From Pseudomonadota bacterium (GTDB lineage Bacteria > Pseudomonadota > Gammaproteobacteria > Pseudomonadales > Pseudohongiellaceae), in NCBI GenBank assembly GCA_022563075.1, contig JADFOC010000004.1, positions 1 to 20,345 of the forward strand: a stretch of DNA of 20,345 nucleotides. The letters are read 5' to 3'. Under the pieces are notes generated by a model that saw nothing but the letters and a program-made list of their open reading frames with translations, had not been told where the DNA came from and searched no databases. The translations under genes and the position numbers were made by a program. Shown in pieces: positions 14,752 to 20,345 of this stretch (positions are counted from its first letter, which is position 1; the number at the start of each line of letters is the position of its first letter).

Positions 14752-15525
14752 ATGCAACTCCATGATTCCGAAATTCATCTGTGGCATGTCGACCAGGCAG
14801 GTTTCTCGCTGCAGGAAATTGAACAGCGGTGTCTCTCCTGGTTAAATGATCAGGAGTTGCAAAGGTATAACCGTTACTATTTTGATCGGCATCGCAAGCA
14901 GTTGCTAGCGAGCCGCCTGCTAACCCGGTGTGTATTGAGTCGGTATGCACCGCACATCGCACCGCCTGACTGGCGTTTCGTGAGCAATGACTATGGCAAA
15001 CCTGCTATCGATGCTGCTCAACATGCAATTTCGCTGTACTTTAATCTCTCCCACTCGGGTGAGAAACTGGTATTGGCTGTTACCGCGGCAGAGTTTATCG
15101 GCGTAGACATAGAGAGCAGTATTAAGCGAAGACGAGTAGCCAGAATCGCCGATCGGTTTTTTTCCAAGCAAGAAGTACAGAATCTGTTGGCATTACCTCA
15201 GGCGCAGCGGCAATCGCGATTCTATGAGCTTTGGACCTTGAAAGAGGCTTACATCAAGGCTTGTGGTCTGGGCCTCGCGATTCCACTGCGGCAGTTTAGC
15301 TACACGTTTCCGGCCCTGGATAAGCTCACTATTCAATTTGACTCGGCCAGGATCGATGACGCAAGGCGCTGGCAGTTTTGGCAGATCGATGCGGGTACCG
15401 ACTATCGAATGGCACTGGCCATTAAGAATGAAGCGGGCAAACGAATCAGTGATATCTCGTCGCGGCAAATGAGCGGGCTCGATGACTGCAAGATGTGTGA
15501 TACCAGGATTATAAGATCGACTTAG
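14752..15525 (+). CDS. Sfp-type 4'-phosphopantetheinyl transferase
   Basis: Transfers the phosphopantetheine arm from coenzyme A to a serine of acyl, peptidyl or other carrier proteins. The 257 residues have the family motifs in order: KPAI near 83-86, FNLSHSGE (97-104), GVDIE with Asp119 and Glu121 for Mg, and WTLKEAYIKACGLGL with Glu165 and Lys169. An extra ~40 residues after the core end in a Cys/Arg-rich tail. It begins 2 bp after the phosphoesterase stop, so the two are surely cotranscribed. No polyketide or peptide synthetase lies in the window, so its carrier-protein target is elsewhere. Its TAG overlaps the TAA of convergent corB. Confidence 0.93.
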   Translation: MQLHDSEIHLWHVDQAGFSLQEIEQRCLSWLNDQELQRYNRYYFDRHRKQLLASRLLTRCVLSRYAPHIAPPDWRFVSNDYGKPAIDAAQHAISLYFNLSHSGEKLVLAVTAAEFIGVDIESSIKRRRVARIADRFFSKQEVQNLLALPQAQRQSRFYELWTLKEAYIKACGLGLAIPLRQFSYTFPALDKLTIQFDSARIDDARRWQFWQIDAGTDYRMALAIKNEAGKRISDISSRQMSGLDDCKMCDTRIIRST

Positions 15526-16817
15526 GCTTCATCGAGGCGCTCGGCTTGCGTCGAATTTATTTCCCGCATTTTGACAGTGCGGATAACATTGTCTTTCACT
15601 TGAACAATTTCTGCATAGTAGCCGTCCAGTTCGATGCCAACAGACGAATCGGGAATCGATTGCAAAATTTCCATTAGGAAGCCGTTCAGGGTCTTCGCGA
15701 TACTGCTATCCAGATGCCATGACAGGATACGATTGATGTCCCGAATATTGGTAAATCCGTCGATCAGGAAGCTGCCATCCTCTTGTTCATGTATATCTCT
15801 GCTGCTGGCTGCCAGGTCGGTAGTAAACTCGCCAACAATTTCTTCGAGAATATCTTCCAGCGTGACGATGCCTTTTACTGCACCGTACTCGTCGACGACC
15901 ACGGCCATGCGTAACTTCTTCTTCTGAAAATTAAACAGTTGCGTATGTAGCGGAGTGCTTTCCGGGATAAAATAGGGTTCGGTCGTCTCCTGGATGATGA
16001 TTGCCTTATTCAGGTTTTCAACTTTGATAAATTTGCCCGCACTGCGTAAATGTAAGATGCCGACGATGCTGTCGATGTCTTTTTTATAGATAGGCATTCG
16101 CGTGTGTTGGCTGTTAGCGATTTGATCCAGAATCTCGTCAAGGTCATCATCGATATCGATCCCGAGAATGTCATTCCTGGGAACCAGAATGTCATTTACC
16201 GTGACCTTTTCCAAGTCCAGAATATTTAGCAGCATGCCATGTCGTCGTTGCGGAATGCGGTCACTCGATTCATCAACCACTGTCCGCAATTCATCTGCTG
16301 AAAGTTGTTGATATTGATCATCCCTTTCGAGCTTGAATCCAAGTAAGCGTACGAGATTATTGGAAACAAAATTCACTATCCACACTACCGGATAAAGAAC
16401 CTTCAGTAACAGCCTAAGCAGCAAACTGGAAGGGTAGGCAATCTTCTCCGGATACAAGGCAGCAATCGTTTTCGGCGTTACCTCGGCAAAAATCAAGACA
16501 ATTAGCGTTAGGATGATTGCTGTAGCTATAGGTGCCGGTTCTCCCAGTATGAGGATCGCAATCGATGTGGCAATCGATGCGGCTAGAAAATTGACGAAGT
16601 TATTGCCAATTAAGATAACGCCTATTAACTTGTCAGGTTTTTCAAGAAGTTTACTGACACGAGTGGCGCCCGGATGTTGATTGCGCTTCATGTGCTTCAA
16701 TCGATAGCGATTGATACTCATCATGCCGGTTTCCGTGCCGGAAAAATAAGCTGAAGCAATGATCAATAGCACAAAAAATGACAGCAGAGTCGCTAATGAA
16801 GAGCCTTCGGCATTCAT
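15522..16817 (-). CDS. corB: CorB/YfjD, CNNM-type transporter with DUF21, CBS pair and CorC domains
   Basis: An inner-membrane protein of the CNNM/CorB family, linked to magnesium and cobalt handling. The 431 residues have a DUF21 membrane domain (helices at about 9-27, 66-91, 97-118 and 130-155; ligand region FSGTETG and AEVTPKT), then a CBS pair (about 205-325, starting VNDILVPRNDI, with VVDEYGAVKGIVTLEDILEEIVGE in parts) and a C-terminal CorC/HlyC domain ending near 420. The length matches E. coli YfjD. No good ribosome site precedes the ATG. It lies 66 bp downstream of ypjD on the same strand, the neighbourhood known from E. coli beside ffh. Confidence 0.93.
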   Translation of the reverse strand: MNAEGSSLATLLSFFVLLIIASAYFSGTETGMMSINRYRLKHMKRNQHPGATRVSKLLEKPDKLIGVILIGNNFVNFLAASIATSIAILILGEPAPIATAIILTLIVLIFAEVTPKTIAALYPEKIAYPSSLLLRLLLKVLYPVVWIVNFVSNNLVRLLGFKLERDDQYQQLSADELRTVVDESSDRIPQRRHGMLLNILDLEKVTVNDILVPRNDILGIDIDDDLDEILDQIANSQHTRMPIYKKDIDSIVGILHLRSAGKFIKVENLNKAIIIQETTEPYFIPESTPLHTQLFNFQKKKLRMAVVVDEYGAVKGIVTLEDILEEIVGEFTTDLAASSRDIHEQEDGSFLIDGFTNIRDINRILSWHLDSSIAKTLNGFLMEILQSIPDSSVGIELDGYYAEIVQVKDNVIRTVKMREINSTQAERLDEA

Positions 16818-16883
16818 ATAAAGTAGTTAGCGTTCATGCAGAGGTTTCACCGGGCAATGGAAGTTGAATAAACACAACACTGG

Positions 16884-17681
16884 TTAGCTGAGAACATACT
16901 CCAAGGCAAACTTGGTGCCATAGAATCCGACAATAAGCAGTGCGAAACCGCTTAAAGTACCCCTAATAGCGGTTAACCCACGCCAGCCTAATTGATGTCG
17001 GCCCCATAGCAACACCGCAAATACGATCCAGGCGAGGATAGAGAAAATCGTCTTGTGGGGGACCCCATCGCGTCCCCAGAAATCTTCAATAAAGAATAGT
17101 CCGGCAATGATACCGAGGCTGAGTAAAAGCTGACCAACCCATAGCAGCTCAAACAACAGCACTTCCATGTCCTGCAGCGGTGGAAACTTGCTGATTAGGC
17201 CGCCCGCGTGACCCTGTTTCAGTTGATGATTTTGAAAGGAAAGGAATCCAGCCTGTAGGGCGGCGATAGTAATAAAGCTATAAGCCAGGATTGACACCAG
17301 CACGTGACTGGCCAATCCCAGACTAAGATCGGTGGGCGGGTAATCGCTGCTAATGGTTATCGAAGCGAGGATCGCCAGGATGGCAAGCGGAAACAAGCCG
17401 AGAAACAAATTATCCAGAGGTTTTCTGATGCTGCTAATCAACACCACCAGTGATATCGACAGGGTGATCAGGGTGCTGATCTCGAAGATGCCAAAGTGAT
17501 AGCCACTGGGGGCTCGAATGACCCCATAGGCACTTATGGCATGGGCGATTACCGCCAGGATGCCAAAGGCGAATACCTTGCGGCGAGTGTCCCTGTTGGC
17601 CGCGAAGTTGAGCCCCTGCAAGATCGACCCAATCAGGTAGAAGCAGACGGCGAACAGGCCCGAGATGATAGTAACTTGCAT
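16884..17681 (-). CDS. ypjD: YpjD/CcsA-family integral membrane protein
   Basis: A 265-residue protein with about eight hydrophobic helices, related to the CcsA/CcmC cytochrome c assembly family. Histidines that could sit in the haem or conserved positions are His62 (GYHFGIFE), His126 (LASHVLVS) and His209 (GVPHKTIFSI); the tryptophan-rich WWD motif of true haem handlers is not seen. E. coli YpjD sits in the same place, divergent from ffh and next to corB, and its role is not well defined. The start is the ATG at 17681 with only a weak AGCGAG upstream. It is divergent from ffh with 162 bp between the starts. Confidence 0.9.
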   Translation of the reverse strand: MQVTIISGLFAVCFYLIGSILQGLNFAANRDTRRKVFAFGILAVIAHAISAYGVIRAPSGYHFGIFEISTLITLSISLVVLISSIRKPLDNLFLGLFPLAILAILASITISSDYPPTDLSLGLASHVLVSILAYSFITIAALQAGFLSFQNHQLKQGHAGGLISKFPPLQDMEVLLFELLWVGQLLLSLGIIAGLFFIEDFWGRDGVPHKTIFSILAWIVFAVLLWGRHQLGWRGLTAIRGTLSGFALLIVGFYGTKFALEYVLS

Positions 17682-17781
17682 GTTGCTCGCTGAGTTGAAA
17701 ACTATGGCTGAGAATTTATCAGAAAGTGTCGCATAAGTGTTGTAGCGGTTGAAGCCCTTTTTTTAGCTTCGGGGATTTGGC

Positions 17782-17787
17782 TATAAT
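17782..17787 (+). promoter_or_regulatory. -10 box of the ffh promoter
   Basis: A perfect TATAAT, preceded by TTTGGC, about 57 bases before the ffh start. The -35 region is a T-run (17758-17764) without a good consensus match. A small stem (GAAGC and GCTTC) brackets the T-run at 17751-17770 and could instead be a remnant terminator. Confidence 0.5.
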
Positions 17788-17843
17788 GTAGTATCCATTT
17801 CGATTGGCAAGCGAACGCAATTTAATCCAGGCGGTAGTTGGCA

Positions 17844-19232
17844 GTGTTTGATAATTTAACAGAACGGCTCTCCGGTACCTTTAGAAAGTTAACCGGTAAG
17901 GCAGCCCTCACAGAAAACAATATTCAAGACGCTTTGCGCGAAGTGCGGCGTGCCCTGCTGGAGGCCGACGTGGCGCTGGTGGTGGTTAAAGAGTTTATCG
18001 ATCGAGTAAGTTTACGTGCCGTGGGTCAGGAAGTCGCCAAGAGTCTGACCCCGGGTCAGGCATTCATCAAGATCGTACAGGCAGAGCTGGTAGCCTTGAT
18101 GGGTTCGACCAACGCCGAATTGGACTTGAAAACCACGCCGCCGGCGGTTGTACTTCTGGCTGGATTGCAAGGCGTCGGTAAGACTACCACGGTTGCCAAG
18201 TTGTCCAGGTGGTTGCAGCGAGAAGCGAAGAAAACCGTCATGGTGGTGAGCGTGGATGTTTACCGGCCGGCCGCTATTCAACAGCTACAAACCCTGGCGC
18301 AGGAAGTAGGTGTGGAATTCTTCGCCAGCGACAATACTCAGTCACCGGGCGAGATCGCTACCGCGGCCCTGGCAGAAGCCAAACGAAAATTCGTCGACGT
18401 GCTGATTGTTGACACCGCAGGTCGCCTGGCAATTGACCAACCCATGATGGACGAAATAAGCCAATTACACGGCCTGTTAAATCCAATTGAAACCCTGTTT
18501 GTGGTCGATGCCATGACCGGGCAGGATGCCGCCAACACCGCGAAAGCATTTAACGATGCACTGCCGTTGACCGGTGTCATATTAACCAAGGTTGATGGTG
18601 ACGCCCGCGGTGGTGCCGCGCTTTCCGTTCGCCAAATTACCGGCAAGCCGATCAAGTTTATCGGTATGGGTGAAACCCCCGACGCGCTGGAACCATTCTA
18701 CCCAGACCGAATAGCGTCTCGTATACTTGGCATGGGTGACATGCTTTCCTTGATCGAGGAAGCGGAACGCAAAGTCGATAAGGACAAAGCCGCCAAGCTG
18801 GTCCATAAGATTAAGCGAGGTAAGCGTTTCGATCTGGAAGATTTTAAAGAACAACTCAAGCAGATGCAGAAGATGGGCGGTGTCGCCAGCCTTATCGACA
18901 AGATGCCGGGTATGGGTGCCTTACCGCCAGGCGCGGCCAACATGGTGGATGATTCTCAATTCTGCCGGATGGAAGCGATTATCAACTCCATGACGATGCG
19001 TGAACGTATAAACCCGGGCGTCCTCAATGGCTCCCGTAAACGCCGGATTACTCAGGGTTCGGGCACGCAGATTCAGGATCTCAATCGCCTGTTAAAGCAG
19101 CATAAGCAGATGCAGAAGGTGATGAAGAAGATGAAGGGTGGCGGCATGGCCAACATGATGCGCGGTTTGGGTGGACTGCAGGGGCCAGGAGGATTTCCGG
19201 GCCCGCGAGGGGGAAGCTTTCCGCGTTTTTGA
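17844..19232 (+). CDS. ffh: Signal recognition particle protein Ffh
   Basis: Ffh binds 4.5S RNA and hydrophobic signal sequences and delivers nascent membrane proteins to FtsY. The 462 residues have an N domain, a GTPase G domain with GLQGVGKTTT, DVYRPAAIQQL, DTAGR and TKVDGDARGG, and a methionine-rich M domain with the RNA-binding SRKRRI-like GSRKRRITQGSG and a Met/Gly-rich tail. I set the start at the GTG 17844 because AGGCGG lies 9 bases upstream and it gives the usual MFDNLTERL N-terminus; a TTG at 17838 is in frame but only 3 bases from that site. It is divergent from ypjD, with rpsP-rimM downstream. Confidence 0.96.
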   Translation: MFDNLTERLSGTFRKLTGKAALTENNIQDALREVRRALLEADVALVVVKEFIDRVSLRAVGQEVAKSLTPGQAFIKIVQAELVALMGSTNAELDLKTTPPAVVLLAGLQGVGKTTTVAKLSRWLQREAKKTVMVVSVDVYRPAAIQQLQTLAQEVGVEFFASDNTQSPGEIATAALAEAKRKFVDVLIVDTAGRLAIDQPMMDEISQLHGLLNPIETLFVVDAMTGQDAANTAKAFNDALPLTGVILTKVDGDARGGAALSVRQITGKPIKFIGMGETPDALEPFYPDRIASRILGMGDMLSLIEEAERKVDKDKAAKLVHKIKRGKRFDLEDFKEQLKQMQKMGGVASLIDKMPGMGALPPGAANMVDDSQFCRMEAIINSMTMRERINPGVLNGSRKRRITQGSGTQIQDLNRLLKQHKQMQKVMKKMKGGGMANMMRGLGGLQGPGGFPGPRGGSFPRF

Positions 19233-19326
19233 CGCGATTTTGTGGTTAATCTCACCCTTTTCAAGCATCCCAGTAAATTTTTCAGCGCCCGCTTGGAGAG
19301 CGTGGGTAGGCGAGAAATCGCATTGA

Positions 19327-19354
19327 AAGCCCCAAGTACTGTCATTCTGGGCTT
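19327..19354. other. Imperfect hairpin between ffh and rpsP
   Basis: AAGCCC and GGGCTT form a 6-bp stem with a 16-base loop about 95 bases after the ffh stop and just upstream of the rpsP promoter. It has no T-run and its role is unclear; it might end ffh transcripts weakly. The rest of 19233-19473 holds nothing else I can identify apart from the rpsP promoter. Confidence 0.3.
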
Positions 19355-19369
19355 CCAATAGATCCCCAA

Positions 19370-19398
19370 TTGACATAGAATACCCGCCTTTTTATCCA
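19370..19398 (+). promoter_or_regulatory. Sigma-70 promoter of the rpsP operon
   Basis: A perfect TTGACA (19370-19375), 17 bases, then TATCCA (19393-19398). The predicted start near 19405 leaves a leader of about 69 nt before rpsP. This fits a strongly expressed ribosomal operon transcribed separately from ffh. Confidence 0.65.
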
Positions 19399-19473
19399 AG
19401 CCTACTGTCTCGCGTCGCCGATTCGCGTAAGCCCGCATAAACATTATAGAATTTTAAAGTACAGGGAAAATTT

Positions 19474-19734
19474 ATGGTCACGATTCGTTTGGCTCGTGGT
19501 GGTGCCAAGAAAAAGCCTTTTTACCACATCACCGTCTGTGACAGCCGCAGATCTCGTGATGGCCGCTTTATCGAGCGAATTGGATTCTTCAATCCGCTCG
19601 CCAAGGGTCAGGAAGAGCGCCTGCGATTAGATCTGGAGCGCATGGCGTTCTGGCAATCACAGGGTGCGAAGCTGAGTTCGCGCGTCACCACTCTGGCAAA
19701 AGATGCCGCAGCGGCTGCAGGCACTGCGGCCTAG
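19474..19734 (+). CDS. rpsP: 30S ribosomal protein S16
   Basis: The 86-residue S16 protein of the small ribosomal subunit: [19 protein letters not shown] at the N-terminus (given within 20 residues), [19 protein letters not shown] and a C-terminal Ala-rich tail. The length is as usual (E. coli 82). AGGG lies about 7 bases before the ATG. It is the first gene of the conserved rpsP-rimM-trmD-rplS operon, of which the first two genes are in the window. Confidence 0.98.
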   Translation: MVTIRLARGGAKKKPFYHITVCDSRRSRDGRFIERIGFFNPLAKGQEERLRLDLERMAFWQSQGAKLSSRVTTLAKDAAAAAGTAA

Positions 19735-19760
19735 CAGACAACGGTCCGGCGCCTGAGGCT

Positions 19761-20306
19761 ATGAGCGATCGCTTGGACACGGACAAAAATCTGCTGGTGC
19801 TGGGTCAAATTGGCAAGGTGCATGGGATTCAAGGCTGGCTCAAGCTGAAATCTTTTACCACACCACCGGAAAATATTCTCGATTACACGTCGCTTCTGGC
19901 TGAATTCAAAGGCAGTTGGCAGCTCGTGGAAATTGATCAGCACCGGCGACAGGCCAATGGACTGGTAGTACATTTTAAGGGAGTCGATGATCCCGAAACA
20001 GCCAGAGGGCTAACCGGCCTCGAGTTATCAGTAGAGCGCGCTGCGTTGCCTGCACTGCAACCAGATGACTACTACTGGCATCAACTCGAAGGATTAGACG
20101 TAGTCAATCAACATGGCGAACTCTTTGGACAAGTAGCCACGATGCTGGAGACCGGTGCTAATGATGTGCTGGTGGTTGCGCCGAGTGAGAACAGTATCGA
20201 TGACCGGGAAAGGTTGATCCCTTATCTGGTGGGTACGGTGGTGGTTAAGATCGATCTCGATAAAGGATTGGTTGCAGTCAACTGGGAAGCAGATTACCTA
20301 GCGTAG
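19761..20306 (+). CDS. rimM: Ribosome maturation factor RimM
   Basis: RimM binds S19 and helps mature the 30S head. The 181 residues have the N-terminal RimM beta-barrel (LLVLGQIGKVHGIQGWLKL, about residues 11-95) and the C-terminal PRC barrel (DDYYWHQLEGLDVVNQHGE onward, with the GANDVLVV and RLIPYL motifs). The length matches E. coli RimM (182). The start lies 26 bp after rpsP, in the standard operon order. Only 39 bases remain after the stop, without a visible trmD start. Confidence 0.97.
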   Translation: MSDRLDTDKNLLVLGQIGKVHGIQGWLKLKSFTTPPENILDYTSLLAEFKGSWQLVEIDQHRRQANGLVVHFKGVDDPETARGLTGLELSVERAALPALQPDDYYWHQLEGLDVVNQHGELFGQVATMLETGANDVLVVAPSENSIDDRERLIPYLVGTVVVKIDLDKGLVAVNWEADYLA

Positions 20307-20345
20307 GCGTTTTACCTGGATTAGATAGGCAGTTCAACCGAGGCG

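Noticed and set aside
19073..19444. Minus-strand open frames over the 3' end of ffh and the ffh-rpsP gap
   Set aside because: They are mostly the reverse of the Met/Gly-rich Ffh tail and lack start signals; the gap contains the rpsP promoter.
20307..20345. Start of trmD after rimM
   Set aside because: Expected from operon order, but no start codon followed by TrmD-like sequence is visible in the last 39 bases.

Overview
The window looks like a chromosomal core segment of a gammaproteobacterium, probably an aerobic, free-living or marine-type lineage. The supports are the ffh / ypjD / corB / rpsP-rimM neighbourhood, which matches the arrangement known from Escherichia coli, a divergent pspF/pspABC locus, a full-length PurL of the proteobacterial fused type, and OxyR with both redox cysteines. 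I see no insertion sequences, phage genes, CRISPR array, tRNA or rRNA. The species cannot be told from this alone.

Layout. (1) 1-2357: the C-terminal half of purL, running in from the left edge, then a small YqfO/NIF3-like protein. (2) 2324-4664: on the minus strand, a ketoacyl-ACP synthase III-like enzyme followed by an unusual protein with seven predicted membrane helices and a C-terminal Fis-type helix-turn-helix; a perfect 9-bp inverted repeat lies in the upstream gap. (3) 4665-5365: a zinc-ribbon NUDIX hydrolase with its own promoter. (4) 5428-8409: the phage-shock (envelope stress) locus, pspA-pspB-pspC on the minus strand from a recognisable sigma-54 promoter, and divergent pspF. PspC has two PspC domains and PspF has GAYTGA in place of GAFTGA. 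(5) 8488-9738: an exported serine hydrolase of the beta-lactamase/esterase fold. (6) 9850-13345: a peroxide-defence unit, rubrerythrin (no rubredoxin domain), an iron-sulfur/CCG-domain protein and a DUF3501 protein, divergent from oxyR. (7) 13317-15525: an iron-sulfur uracil-DNA glycosylase-family protein, divergent from a tight two-gene unit of a PptH-like metallophosphoesterase and an Sfp-type phosphopantetheinyl transferase. (8) 15522-20345: corB and ypjD on the minus strand, divergent ffh, then rpsP and rimM; trmD would be expected just past the right edge.

How the genes work together. Two stress modules are complete enough to read as circuits. PspF should activate the sigma-54 promoter of pspABC when the inner membrane is damaged, and OxyR probably drives the rubrerythrin operon on peroxide exposure, with the Fe-S protein a candidate electron donor for rubrerythrin. 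The phosphoesterase/PPTase pair looks like opposing enzymes that remove and add the phosphopantetheine arm of carrier proteins, as described for mycobacterial PptH/PptT. The least explained pair is the KAS III-like enzyme and the membrane-tethered HTH protein downstream of it, which could be a metabolite-making enzyme and its sensor; that is inference only.

The best candidates for something undescribed are the 7-helix/HTH regulator with its KAS III partner, the phosphoesterase-PPTase pair outside actinobacteria, and the rubrerythrin / Fe-S / DUF3501 unit.
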